Below, piece after piece: positions 8,060-16,658 of a DNA stretch of 64,000 nucleotides. Position 1 is the first letter of the stretch. Each line of letters starts with the position of its first letter. The position numbers and the translations under genes were made by a program. Location: positions 122,176 through 186,175 of the forward strand of contig JBIQJE010000006.1 of the NCBI GenBank assembly GCA_044507625.1. The letters run 5' to 3'. Source of the stretch: Hyphomicrobium_A sp044507625 (GTDB taxonomy: Bacteria > Pseudomonadota > Alphaproteobacteria > Rhizobiales > Hyphomicrobiaceae). A model generated the notes under the pieces. The model ran no database searches, was not told the origin of the DNA, and was given only the letters and a program-made list of their open reading frames with translations.

Positions 8060-10087
8060 TTACAAACTTCGTTGTTGTTTCAGGGTTCTGGCCAACTCTG
8101 CGGGCTCGGTCAGCGGCGGCGAGCACTGGGGCCCGATGCAAACGTAAGCTGCGGCACGCGAGTTAACACCGCTTTTATCGCGAAGGCCCGGTAATCCGGT
8201 GCCGCTCGCCGTGTCACTCAAAGCGTACTGTAGCACGCCTGGCAAAGAAATACTTCTAATGACCTCGATCAGCTCCGGGCCCGCATCGAGATGCTGGCCT
8301 GCGACTACGACTTGCTGCGGACTGATTAAATCGAATGTGCTCGCCAGGAGCCCGGTATGTGCGACAATATTGCGGGCCACTTCCCCGGCGAATGCCGCCA
8401 GCAGGGCCTCCGCCCGTTCGAAGTAGCGCGGCTCCCCGCTCAGGATCGAAAGCGCGATAAGGTTGGACAGCATGACCCCGTTGGCGTTGGGCGTGGCGTC
8501 GTCCGTACCGGGCCGCAGCCGCGCGATCACATCTTTGGTATCGTCGGCTGAAGTTGCATATCCGCCGCTGCCCTCGACCCAATAGTGCCGGTCAAGCACG
8601 TCGGTCCAGGCCACGGCCTGGTCGAAATAGCCTTTCTCGCCCGTGGCCTCGAAGAGCCGCAGCGCGCCCCAGATCATGTTGGCGTAGTCCGACGCGGTGG
8701 CCGGTGCCTTCGCGATCCCGGCCCGCCAGGCGTGCCTCAGCCGGCCGTCCACCGTCATATGCGTGGTGACGAAATCGAAAGCCCGCCTGGCGAGCGCCAG
8801 CCAACACGGCTGTTCGAAAATAAGCGCAGCCCGCGCGAGCGCGGCGATCATCAGCCCGTTCCAGTCGGCGAGAACCTTGTCGTCCCAGCCGGGGCGCACA
8901 CGTCCATCGCGCACCGCCATCAGTTTCGCCCGCAGCCCTGCAAGCCGCTCCTCGTCCGTGTCCGAGCCGAGCGCCATGCTGCCGAGGCGATTGAGGATGT
9001 TGTGGCCCTCGAAGTTTCCATCGGCGGTGATGTCGTAGACGCTCGCGAAATAGCGTCCGTCCTCTTCGCCGAGGATGCGCAGCACCTCATCCAGCGACCA
9101 GACGTAGAACTTGCCTTCCTCGCCTTCGCTGTCGGCGTCGAGCGACGCTGCAAAGCCACCACCCTCCGCGATCATCTCCCGCTCGAGCCACGCGACCGTC
9201 TCGGCGATTCGCACGCGATAGAGCGGAGAAGCCGTTTCGCGATAGACCTCCGTCATCAGGTCGATCAGCAGCGCATTGTCGTAGAGCATCTTTTCGAAGT
9301 GCGGCACCAGCCAGCGCGCATCGACCGAATAGCGTGCGAAGCCGCCGCCGAGATGATCGTAGATGCCGCCCTGGCAGATGTTGTCGAGCGTGAGGATGAC
9401 CGCATCGCGCGCCGGCGCATGATCGTAGCGGATGCCGCCACGCCAGAGCAGCCAGAACACGCTCCATTGCGGAAACTTCGGCGCACCCTGCAGCCCGCCA
9501 TGCGCCGGGTCGACGGCCGGCACCATGCGCTGCGTGAAATCCTTCAAAAGCCGGTCGTCGATAACGGCCGCCGCCGACGTTTGCCGCGGCTGCGCGACCG
9601 CGGCCGTCAATATGCGCGCGTTCTCGGCCACCTTCTCCGGCTCGTTGCGGAACACGGCAGCAACCTGCTGCAGCACATCGACGAATGCCGGCCGTCCGAA
9701 GCGCGACGTCTTCGGGAAATACGTGCCGCCCCACACCGGGCGCGCCTCGGGATCGAGAAACATCGTCAGCGGCCAGCCGCCCTGCTCGCCGAGCGCATGC
9801 AGCGCGCCCATGTAGATCGCGTCGATATCCGGGCGCTCTTCGCGGTCCACCTTGATGTTGACGAACAGCTCGTTCATCACCGCCGCCGTCGTTTCGTCCT
9901 CGAAGCTCTCGTGCGCCATGACATGGCACCAGTGACACGCGGCATAGCCGACCGACAAGAGGATCGGCTTGCCGGTGCGCTTGGCCTCCTCGAGCGCCTC
10001 CGGCCCCCACGCCCGCCAGTGGACGGGATTGTCCCTATGCTGCAGGAGATAGGGGCTCGTCTCCTTGCCGAGGCGGTTTTCGCTCAT
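8060..10087 (-). CDS. YyaL/SPATA20-type thioredoxin-domain protein (DUF255)
   Basis: This is a protein of about 675 residues. The N-terminal DUF255 domain (about 5-165) is thioredoxin-like, with YLLQHRDNPVHW and the cysteine pair GYAACHWCHVMAHESF; the rest is an alpha/alpha-barrel resembling glycan epimerases, with GGIYDHLGGGFARYSVD and PHFEKMLYDNALL. The human relative is SPATA20; bacterial function is not settled. The ATG at 10087 gives the family start (SENRLGKETSPYL). The open frame continues upstream to 10219 only because it reads through intergenic repeat family A, and those 44 residues should not be annotated. Confidence 0.9.
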   Translation of the reverse strand: MSENRLGKETSPYLLQHRDNPVHWRAWGPEALEEAKRTGKPILLSVGYAACHWCHVMAHESFEDETTAAVMNELFVNIKVDREERPDIDAIYMGALHALGEQGGWPLTMFLDPEARPVWGGTYFPKTSRFGRPAFVDVLQQVAAVFRNEPEKVAENARILTAAVAQPRQTSAAAVIDDRLLKDFTQRMVPAVDPAHGGLQGAPKFPQWSVFWLLWRGGIRYDHAPARDAVILTLDNICQGGIYDHLGGGFARYSVDARWLVPHFEKMLYDNALLIDLMTEVYRETASPLYRVRIAETVAWLEREMIAEGGGFAASLDADSEGEEGKFYVWSLDEVLRILGEEDGRYFASVYDITADGNFEGHNILNRLGSMALGSDTDEERLAGLRAKLMAVRDGRVRPGWDDKVLADWNGLMIAALARAALIFEQPCWLALARRAFDFVTTHMTVDGRLRHAWRAGIAKAPATASDYANMIWGALRLFEATGEKGYFDQAVAWTDVLDRHYWVEGSGGYATSADDTKDVIARLRPGTDDATPNANGVMLSNLIALSILSGEPRYFERAEALLAAFAGEVARNIVAHTGLLASTFDLISPQQVVVAGQHLDAGPELIEVIRSISLPGVLQYALSDTASGTGLPGLRDKSGVNSRAAAYVCIGPQCSPPLTEPAELARTLKQQRSL

Positions 10088-10107
10088 AGGGGCCCTCTTT
10101 GTGCGCT

Positions 10108-10210
10108 GGAGCATTCCGGCGAAGCGGATGCCGGTTCGCTGCGAGAAAATACGACCGGTCGAAAACCTAGGGCGTCCGATCCGATTCCATCGAACCGCAA
10201 GACGCGCTAG
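10108..10210. repeat. dispersed intergenic repeat, family A copy 2 (degenerate)
   Basis: This copy aligns with 6800-6905: GGAGCATTCCGGCGAAGCGG, the shared GGATGCCGGTTCG, GAGAAAATACGACC, CCTAGGGCGTCCGATCCGAT and a closing GCGCTAG. The outer stem of the first hairpin is broken here and the second hairpin has several mismatches. It lies between the divergent YyaL-type gene and mnmE and presumably overlaps their promoters. Confidence 0.75.
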
Positions 10211-10288
10211 CGCTAACATGGGACTTAATCCGCCCCGTACCAGCGCGTGCTACGCGCCGACCGGCCCTCACTCACAACGTTCGAGCCG

Positions 10289-11623
10289 ATGACCAAACCT
10301 GCTACCATATTCGCGCTGTCGAGTGGGCCCGGACGTGCCGGCGTCGCCGTCGTGCGCATCAGCGGCCCGGATGCGGGCGATGTCGCCGACCGCATGGTCG
10401 CGCCACGCCCCGGCAATCGCCACGCCGCGCTGCGGCGCGTCCGCGATCCCGATACCGGTGAGGCCCTGGACGAAGCCCTGGTGCTCTGGCTCGCCGGCCC
10501 GCGCACGGAAACCGGCGAGGACATGCTCGAGCTGCATCTCCACGGCAGTCTCGCCGTGGTGCGCGCCGTGCTCGATGCGCTCGGCCGGCAACCCGGCTGC
10601 CGCCTCGCCGAGGCGGGCGAGTTCACGATCCGCGCCTTCCGCAACGGCAAGCTCGACCTCGCGCAGGTCGACGGTTTCGCCGACCTCATCGACGCCGAGA
10701 CCGAGGCCCAGCGGCGCCAGGCGCTGGCCCAGGCACAGGGCGCGCTCTCGAAGCTCTATGAAGGCTGGCGCCGCGACTTGGTCGAGGCGAGCGCCCTGGC
10801 GGAAGCAGCCATCGACTTCTCCGACGAGGGCGACGTGGCGGAAGACGCCTTTACCCGCGCCAGGAGCGTCGTAGGCCGCGTCCTTCCTGCCATCGCGGCG
10901 CACCTCGATGACGGCCATCGCGGCGAGATCCTGCGCGAAGGGTTCCGCGTCGTCCTCGCAGGTCCGCCGAATGCGGGGAAATCCAGCCTCCTCAACACGC
11001 TCGCGCGGCGCGAGGCGGCTATCGTTTCGGACGAGGCCGGCACGACGCGGGACGCCATCGAGGTGCGTCTCGACCTCGGCGGCATCCCGGTGATTCTCAC
11101 GGACACCGCGGGCATTCGAGAGCCTGTGGGCGCGATCGAACGGGAAGGGATCCGCCGATCAATTGCCCACGCCCGTGGGGCCGACCTCGTACTCTGGCTC
11201 AGCGATTCAACCGGGCCCGCCGCGTCCCTGCCGCCGGAGGTTCAGGAGCGCGGGGACAACTTTTTCCGGCGCGTGGCCACTAAAATAGATATCCCCGGCG
11301 TCCAGCCCTGCGCCGGTGCGCTTCCGGTGTCCGCCCGCACCGGCACCGGCATCCCCGAGCTCATCGCCGCCATCGCCGCCCGCGCGGGTGAGCGAACGGG
11401 CGATGTCCTGTCGGCGCCCGCCATCACCCGCGCCCGGTACAGGGAACAGCTCACGGAGTGCATGAACGCGCTTCAAACGTTCATGCACGGGCCCGCGGAT
11501 GAGCATGAACTGCGGGCCGAGGACCTGCGGCTGGCCGTGCTCGCCCTCGGCCGGATCACCGGACGCGTCGACGTGGAGGACGTGCTGGGGGAAATTTTCG
11601 GCCGCTTCTGCATCGGCAAATAG
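10289..11623 (+). CDS. mnmE: tRNA uridine-5-carboxymethylaminomethyl GTPase MnmE
   Basis: With MnmG, MnmE installs the cmnm5 group on U34 of certain tRNAs, using GTP and methylene-THF. The protein (444 residues) has the N-terminal folate-binding domain (IFALSSGPGRAGVAVVRISG), a helical domain and an inserted G domain with G1 GPPNAGKSSLLN, switch residues AGTTRD, G3 DTAG and a G4-like TKID. The C-terminus is FCIGK, containing the catalytic cysteine typical of MnmE. The ATG at 10289 gives the standard start TKPATIFALS. The partner mnmG begins 334 bases downstream, with three parS repeats in the gap. Confidence 0.96.
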   Translation: MTKPATIFALSSGPGRAGVAVVRISGPDAGDVADRMVAPRPGNRHAALRRVRDPDTGEALDEALVLWLAGPRTETGEDMLELHLHGSLAVVRAVLDALGRQPGCRLAEAGEFTIRAFRNGKLDLAQVDGFADLIDAETEAQRRQALAQAQGALSKLYEGWRRDLVEASALAEAAIDFSDEGDVAEDAFTRARSVVGRVLPAIAAHLDDGHRGEILREGFRVVLAGPPNAGKSSLLNTLARREAAIVSDEAGTTRDAIEVRLDLGGIPVILTDTAGIREPVGAIEREGIRRSIAHARGADLVLWLSDSTGPAASLPPEVQERGDNFFRRVATKIDIPGVQPCAGALPVSARTGTGIPELIAAIAARAGERTGDVLSAPAITRARYREQLTECMNALQTFMHGPADEHELRAEDLRLAVLALGRITGRVDVEDVLGEIFGRFCIGK

Positions 11624-11631
11624 CGACATCC

Positions 11632-11658
11632 TGTTTCACGTGAAACCCCTTGTTAACC
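11632..11658. promoter_or_regulatory. parS: parS site with conserved GTTAACC extension, copy 1
   Basis: TGTTTCACGTGAAACC at 11632-11647 matches the bacterial parS consensus except the last base, and CTTGTTAACC completes a 27-base block also found at 11716 and 11807. It lies just after the mnmE stop codon, upstream of mnmG and of parAB. ParB is expected to nucleate here and spread. Confidence 0.88.
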
Positions 11659-11715
11659 GAGCGAGGTCGATTCGGAGCTCAAAACTTGCGCAACCAACAC
11701 GGAGCTACGGCGAAA

Positions 11716-11742
11716 TGATTCACGTGAAACACTTTGTTAACC
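11716..11742. promoter_or_regulatory. parS: parS site with conserved GTTAACC extension, copy 2
   Basis: TGATTCACGTGAAACA (11716-11731) differs from consensus at one base and is followed by CTTTGTTAACC. It differs at three of 27 positions from copy 1 and at one from copy 3, with no indels. Confidence 0.88.
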
Positions 11743-11806
11743 CGATGAGTGCGGGCGGCCGCGGGCCCCCGGCCCCAACGACCGGCCGGCGAAGTCAGGT
11801 AGCGAA

Positions 11807-11833
11807 TGATTCACGTGAAACACTTCGTTAACC
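11807..11833. promoter_or_regulatory. parS: parS site with conserved GTTAACC extension, copy 3
   Basis: TGATTCACGTGAAACA (11807-11822) is followed by CTTCGTTAACC. Distances between copy starts are 84 and 91 bases. With the two other copies it fills the 334-base gap between mnmE and mnmG, which otherwise shows no coding sequence. Confidence 0.88.
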
Positions 11834-11957
11834 GCGTGGTATCGGCGCAAACGCCACCCGCGCCGTAGCCATGCCCCGCCGGCGGCATCCAACATCGGCA
11901 CTGTTCCAAATCGCCAGATTCGCCCCTATTAAGGGGGGCAAACGAGGTCCCTTGCGC

Positions 11958-13829
11958 ATGTCTGACGCAAAATTCGATGTGATCGTGGTCGGCGGCGGCC
12001 ATGCCGGCTGCGAGGCGGCCGCCGCGGCAGCGCGCATGGGCGCGCGCACGGCCCTCGTCACCCACAGCTTCGACACCATCGGCGAGATGTCCTGCAACCC
12101 CGCGATTGGTGGCCTTGGCAAGGGTCACCTCGTGCGGGAGATCGATGCCCTCGACGGCCTCATGGGCCGCGTTACCGACGCCGCTGGCATCCAGTTTCGC
12201 CTTCTAAATCGGTCTAAAGGCCCCGCCGTGCAGGGTCCGCGCGCGCAGGCGGACCGTAAGCTTTACCGGCAGGCCATGCAGGCCCAGATCCGTGCCGTTG
12301 CGGGCCTGGAGGTGATCGAAGGCGGCGTCGAGGATCTGATCGTCGTCGCGAGCCGTGTTTGCGGTGTCGTCACCGGCGGCGGCCGCAGCCTTTCGGCGGG
12401 CGCCGTGGTCCTCACCACCGGGACCTTTCTCAACGGTCTGATCCATTTGGGCGAGCAGCAGATCCCCGCCGGCCGGTCTGGAGAAGCCCCGGCCCTGAAA
12501 CTTTCCGAGCGTCTTTACAGCCTCGGACTGCAGCTTGGACGCCTCAAAACCGGCACCCCGGCCCGCCTTTCGCGCGCTTCGATCGCCTGGGGCACACTGG
12601 AGCAGCAGGCGGCGGACGATCCGCCTGTGCCATTCTCCTTTCTCACCGAGCGCATCACCGTCCCCCAGGTGACCTGCGCCATCACCCGGACCACGGAAGC
12701 AACCCACGCCATCATTCGCGCCAATCTCGAGCGCTCGGCCATGTACGGCGGGCGTATTTCCTCGACGGGGCCGCGCTATTGCCCGTCCATCGAAGACAAG
12801 GTGGTACGCTTTGCGGCGCGCGACGCGCACCAGGTCTTCCTGGAGCCCGAAGGTCTCGACGATGATACCGTCTACCCGAACGGTATCTCCACGTCGCTTC
12901 CCGCCGACGTGCAGGAGGCCTTCATCCGCACGATGCCGGGGCTCGAGAATGCGATCATCAAACGGCCCGGCTACGCCATCGAATACGACTACGTCGACCC
13001 CCGTGAGCTGACCGCCAACTTGCACGTTAGACGCTTGCCAGGCCTGTTTCTCGCAGGTCAGATCAACGGAACGACCGGCTATGAGGAAGCCGCCGCCCAG
13101 GGTATTGCCGCCGGGATCAATGCTGCGCTTCTCGCCGGTGGCGGCATGCCGGATTTCGTCGTCTCGCGCGCCGATGGCTACCTCGGCGTCATGATCGACG
13201 ATCTCGTCACCCGCGGCGTCACCGAGCCCTACCGGATGTTCACATCCCGCGCCGAATACCGGTTGCGCCTGCGCGCCGACAACGCCGACGAGCGTCTGAC
13301 GCTCCTGGGCTGTGCGGTCGGTTGTGTTGGTGAAGCAAGGCGGAGCGCCTTCGACGCCAAGACGCAGGCCCTGACCGCTGCGGCCGAGCTATTGAATAGC
13401 CTTTCGCTCACGCCCACCGAGGCCGGGCGCCATGGCCTTGAGGTCAACCGCGACGGGCGCCGTCGCTCCGCCTTCGATCTCCTGGCGCTTCCCGGCGTCG
13501 ATATTCCGCGCCTCGCGGCCATTTGGCCCCAGTTGGGCGAGGTTCCCGACCCCATAGCCGGGCAGGTCGCCGTGAATGCCCGCTATGCATCCTACGTCGC
13601 GCGCCAGGAGCAGGATGTCGCCGCTCTTCGGCGCGACGAGGCCCTCGCAATCCCCGCGAGCTTTGACTTTGGCGCGCTACCCGGACTTTCCTCCGAGGTG
13701 CGTCAGAAGCTCGAGCGCCATCGCCCGGGAACGTTGGCCCAGGCCGCCCGGATTGACGGCGTAACGCCCGCCGCGCTGCTATTGGTATTGGCTCACCTGA
13801 AATCCGCGTCCGCCCGAAAGTCGGCCTGA
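11958..13829 (+). CDS. mnmG: tRNA uridine-5-carboxymethylaminomethyl enzyme MnmG
   Basis: MnmG is the FAD- and NADH-dependent partner of MnmE in U34 modification. The protein is 623 residues, the normal size. It starts with the dinucleotide fold VIVVGGGHAGCEAAAAAARMG and has the family signatures SCNPAIGGLGKGHL, TGTFLNGLIH, GRLKTGTPARL and GPRYCPSIEDK, and AGQINGTTGYEEAAAQG near the FAD site. The ATG at 11958 follows ACGAGG and gives the canonical N-terminus; the frame is open upstream to 11871 through non-conserved sequence. Its TGA overlaps the ATG of rsmG (TGATG), a translational coupling arrangement. Confidence 0.96.
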   Translation: MSDAKFDVIVVGGGHAGCEAAAAAARMGARTALVTHSFDTIGEMSCNPAIGGLGKGHLVREIDALDGLMGRVTDAAGIQFRLLNRSKGPAVQGPRAQADRKLYRQAMQAQIRAVAGLEVIEGGVEDLIVVASRVCGVVTGGGRSLSAGAVVLTTGTFLNGLIHLGEQQIPAGRSGEAPALKLSERLYSLGLQLGRLKTGTPARLSRASIAWGTLEQQAADDPPVPFSFLTERITVPQVTCAITRTTEATHAIIRANLERSAMYGGRISSTGPRYCPSIEDKVVRFAARDAHQVFLEPEGLDDDTVYPNGISTSLPADVQEAFIRTMPGLENAIIKRPGYAIEYDYVDPRELTANLHVRRLPGLFLAGQINGTTGYEEAAAQGIAAGINAALLAGGGMPDFVVSRADGYLGVMIDDLVTRGVTEPYRMFTSRAEYRLRLRADNADERLTLLGCAVGCVGEARRSAFDAKTQALTAAAELLNSLSLTPTEAGRHGLEVNRDGRRRSAFDLLALPGVDIPRLAAIWPQLGEVPDPIAGQVAVNARYASYVARQEQDVAALRRDEALAIPASFDFGALPGLSSEVRQKLERHRPGTLAQAARIDGVTPAALLLVLAHLKSASARKSA

Positions 13830-14494
13830 TGGACCAGATCTCCACGGCTTCCATCACGGGCCCCGAGGACTTCGCCCGGAGCTTCGGCGTTTCACGTGAA
13901 ACGATTGATCAACTTTTGACCTACGAAGCCCTGCTCCGGCATTGGCAACGGACCATTAACCTCGTTGCACCGAGCACCCTCGACGCTGTCTGGTCCCGGC
14001 ATTTTGCCGATTCTGCCCAGCTTTTCCCGCTCGCCCCCGAGGGCGCGCTGCGCTGGCTCGACCTCGGATCGGGCGCTGGCTTCCCCGGCCTGGTGCTGGG
14101 AATAATGCTCGGATGCCGGCCCGGCGCTAGGATTACGCTCGTTGAAAGCGATACGCGCAAGGCCGCTTTCCTCTCCGAGGTGGCGCGGCGCACTGGAGCA
14201 CCTGTGGACATCCGCCCGGAGCGAATCGAGAAATGCGCGACTCAATCTAAGCTGGGCGCGATCGACGTGATCACCGCACGCGCGCTGGCACCGTTGCCGC
14301 GTCTGCTCGAGCTGGTGGCCCCGGCCTTTTCGGCGCACACAGTCGCGCTGTTTCTAAAGGGCCGCGAAGCCGAAGCGGAAGTCGATGCGGCCAGGGAGCA
14401 GTGGGCGTTCGATGCCACGCTGCGGCCCAGCCTGACGGACGCAGGCGGCCGGATCGTCACGATCCGCGCGTTGGAAGCCAATAGGGAGGGTTAG
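13829..14494 (+). CDS. rsmG: 16S rRNA (guanine-527-N7) methyltransferase RsmG
   Basis: RsmG makes m7G527 in 16S rRNA. The protein is 221 residues, with a class I SAM fold: WLDLGSGAGFPGLVLGIML is the SAM-binding motif and DVITARALAPLPRLLEL the later conserved segment. The N-terminal YEALLRHWQRTINLVAPST is typical. Codons for VSRETI near residue 20 contain a complete parS palindrome (13888-13903), so the DNA carries two functions. The gene starts in the mnmG stop codon and its TAG abuts the parA start, so mnmG-rsmG-parA-parB is very likely one transcript. Confidence 0.94.
   Translation: MDQISTASITGPEDFARSFGVSRETIDQLLTYEALLRHWQRTINLVAPSTLDAVWSRHFADSAQLFPLAPEGALRWLDLGSGAGFPGLVLGIMLGCRPGARITLVESDTRKAAFLSEVARRTGAPVDIRPERIEKCATQSKLGAIDVITARALAPLPRLLELVAPAFSAHTVALFLKGREAEAEVDAAREQWAFDATLRPSLTDAGGRIVTIRALEANREG
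13888..13903. promoter_or_regulatory. parS: parS site inside the rsmG coding region
   Basis: The 14-base palindrome GTTTCACGTGAAAC is perfect, flanked by C and G. It encodes part of GVSRETI in RsmG. The GTTAACC extension seen at the three upstream copies is absent. Confidence 0.9.
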
Positions 14495-14499
14495 TGGCG

Positions 14500-15324
14500 A
14501 TGGGCGCGACGCAAGCCGGAGAGGCCCGGACACTGGCGGTTGCCAATCAGAAGGGCGGCGTCGGCAAGACCACCACGGCCATTAACCTCGGCACGGCGCT
14601 GGCCTCGATCGGCGAGCGCGTGATGGTGGTCGACCTCGATCCGCAGGGCAACGCCTCCACGGGGCTCGGCGTCGACATCGACAACCGTCCCAAAACCTCG
14701 TTCGACGTGCTGATGGGCGGCTCGGGCCTCGTTGAATGCGCGCTGCTGACTGCGGTGCCCGGGCTCTATGTGGTGCCCGCGAACTCCGATCTCGTCGGCA
14801 TCGAAGCGGAGCTGACGGACGCCAACCGGCCCTATCGGCTGCGCGACGCAGTCTCGGCCCTCGTTGCGCGCCAGCGCAGCCTGCCGGCCGATCAGCGGTT
14901 TAGCTACATCCTGATAGACTGCCCGCCATCGCTCAACCTTCTGACGCTCAACGCGCTCTCCGCGGCGAACGCCGTGTTGGTGCCCGTGCAGTGCGAGTTC
15001 TTCGCGCTGGAAGGCATTTCGCAGCTTAAGGAATCGATCGATCAGATCCGCGCCACGCTGAACCCCGCCCTCGAAATTCAGGGCGTAGTGCTCACCATGC
15101 ACGATGCGCGCACCTCGCTGTCCCGCGAGGTCGCCGATAACGTCCGCGCCTTCTTCGGCCCGAAGGTCTACGAGACCATCATCCCGCGCAACACGCGCGT
15201 CGCCGAGGCGCCCTCGCACGGCAAGCCCATCCTGCTCTACGATTTCGACTGTGCAGGCAGCCAGGCCTACATCAAGCTCGCGACCGAGATCATCGAGCGC
15301 GAGCGCCGTAACCAGGCCGCCTGA
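14500..15324 (+). CDS. parA: chromosome partitioning ATPase ParA
   Basis: ParA is the ATPase that moves ParB-parS complexes over the nucleoid. The protein (274 residues) has the deviant Walker A KGGVGKTTTAINLG, Walker A' VVDLDPQGNAS, Walker B YILIDCPPSLNLLT and the family segment VPVQCEFFALEGISQL. Either GTG 14494 or ATG 14500 could be the start; the ATG is favoured because AGGGAGGG lies 9 bases before it and only 3 before the GTG. It follows rsmG directly and is 20 bases ahead of parB. Chromosomal rather than plasmid ParA is indicated by the short N-terminus and the mnmG-rsmG context. Confidence 0.95.
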   Translation: MGATQAGEARTLAVANQKGGVGKTTTAINLGTALASIGERVMVVDLDPQGNASTGLGVDIDNRPKTSFDVLMGGSGLVECALLTAVPGLYVVPANSDLVGIEAELTDANRPYRLRDAVSALVARQRSLPADQRFSYILIDCPPSLNLLTLNALSAANAVLVPVQCEFFALEGISQLKESIDQIRATLNPALEIQGVVLTMHDARTSLSREVADNVRAFFGPKVYETIIPRNTRVAEAPSHGKPILLYDFDCAGSQAYIKLATEIIERERRNQAA

Positions 15325-15344
15325 CAACGAGGCTACGAGAGATC

Positions 15345-16214
15345 ATGAACGCCCCACTTCCAAGCCGTTTAGGTCGCGGACTTGCAGCCCTCATGAAGGA
15401 GCCGGCGCACGGCACCGCGCCGCTTCCCCCCGAGGGGCAGCAGCGCATGGTGCCGACGTCGGACGTGCGTCCGAGCCGGCTCAACCCGCGCAAGGAGTTC
15501 CGCGACGAGGATCTGACGGAGCTCGCCGATTCGGTTCGCGCCAAGGGCCTCGTGCAGCCGATCATCGTGCGCCCCGCCGAAGGCGGCGGCTATGAGATCG
15601 TCGCCGGCGAACGCCGCTGGCGCGCCGCGCAGAAGGCAGGGCTGCACACGGTCCCGGTCATCGCTCGCGACCTCACCGACAAAGAGGTGCTGGAACTCGC
15701 GATCATCGAGAATGTCCAGCGCGCCGACCTCAACGCCATCGAGGAAGCCGCCGGCTATCGTGAGCTCATCGAGCGCTTCGACTATAGTCAGGAGCAGCTT
15801 TCCGAGATCATTGGCAAGTCCCGCAGCCATGTCGCGAATACGCTGCGGCTTTTGAAGCTGCCGGACGGCGTCCAGACCATGGTCCAGGACGGACGCCTCA
15901 CCGCCGGCCACGCCCGCGCCCTCATCGGCCGCGAAGACGCCGAGAGCCTCGCGCACCGCATCATCGACCAAAGTCTCAACGTCCGCGAGGTCGAAGCCCT
16001 GGTGCAGGACACCGAGGTCGGCGCCGCTGTACCGGTGGCCCGCACGCCGCGGGAGAAGGATCCCGACACCAAGGCCTTCGAAAAGGATCTTTCGAATGCC
16101 CTTGGCCTAAAGGTCGAGATCAAGCGCGGCTCCGGCGAAAGCGGCAATCTGATCATCAAGTTCGGTAATTTCGACCAGCTGGACTACATCCGCCAGCGCC
16201 TCGGCGGCGCCTAA
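15345..16214 (+). CDS. parB: chromosome partitioning CTPase/DNA-binding protein ParB
   Basis: ParB binds parS and spreads as a CTP-dependent clamp. The 289-residue protein has the short N-terminal LGRGLAALM segment that contacts ParA, the ParB/Srx CTP-binding domain with VAGERRWRAAQKAGL and ENVQRADLNAIEEA, a helix-turn-helix around QEQLSEIIGKSRSHVANTLR, and the C-terminal dimerisation domain. Its targets are evident nearby at 11632, 11716, 11807 and 13888, with weaker ones at 6922 and 6941. It follows parA by 20 bases in the same operon. Confidence 0.95.
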   Translation: MNAPLPSRLGRGLAALMKEPAHGTAPLPPEGQQRMVPTSDVRPSRLNPRKEFRDEDLTELADSVRAKGLVQPIIVRPAEGGGYEIVAGERRWRAAQKAGLHTVPVIARDLTDKEVLELAIIENVQRADLNAIEEAAGYRELIERFDYSQEQLSEIIGKSRSHVANTLRLLKLPDGVQTMVQDGRLTAGHARALIGREDAESLAHRIIDQSLNVREVEALVQDTEVGAAVPVARTPREKDPDTKAFEKDLSNALGLKVEIKRGSGESGNLIIKFGNFDQLDYIRQRLGGA

Positions 16215-16294
16215 GCGACGCCCTCGACTTGACGCGGGGGCGGCGTTGCTGCATTGCCGGACGCCTAAGCCCCTGCGCCTGTTGAGGAGTGCCC

Positions 16295-16627
16295 ATGAGC
16301 GGCCCCCAGAGCGACGTGTTGCTGCAACTAGCCGCAACCATCAACGCGCGCCGCACGGCTGCCGCGGAGAACTCCTATACGCGCCAGCTCCTCGACGCAG
16401 GGCCCGCGCGCTGTGCTAAAAAGTTCGGCGAGGAGGCGGTCGAGACCGTCATCGCCGCCGCCGCCGAGAGCGACGACGCACTGAAGTCGGAAGCCGCAGA
16501 CTTGCTTTATCATCTGCTGGTGCTGCTCGAGAGCCGCAACGTGTCGCTTACGGACGTTCTCGCCGTTCTCGCCAAGCGCCAGGGCATGTCCGGCCTGCAG
16601 GAAAAGGCTCAGCGGCCTCACCGCTGA
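16295..16627 (+). CDS. hisE: phosphoribosyl-ATP pyrophosphatase HisE
   Basis: HisE hydrolyses PR-ATP to PR-AMP, the second step of histidine synthesis. The protein is 110 residues, an all-alpha NTP pyrophosphohydrolase with the metal-binding helices KKFGEEAVETVIAA and SEAADLLYHLLVLLE (E and D ligands). ATG 16295 follows GAGGAG; a GTG six bases upstream is less well placed. It is followed 31 bases later by coaA, as in many Hyphomicrobiales, but the usual hisBHAF genes are not upstream here; parB is. That suggests a local rearrangement. Confidence 0.92.
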   Translation: MSGPQSDVLLQLAATINARRTAAAENSYTRQLLDAGPARCAKKFGEEAVETVIAAAAESDDALKSEAADLLYHLLVLLESRNVSLTDVLAVLAKRQGMSGLQEKAQRPHR

Positions 16628-16658
16628 CGCCCAACAAAAACAACGCCGGACGCGCGCC

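Noticed and set aside
10088..10219. N-terminal extension of the YyaL-type protein
   Set aside because: The 44 residues come from repeat family A read in frame and are not part of the family.
11624..11957. Possible oriC upstream of mnmG
   Set aside because: Origins near mnmG (gidA) are known in gammaproteobacteria, but no AT-rich unwinding region or DnaA-box cluster is visible; the gap is explained by parS repeats.
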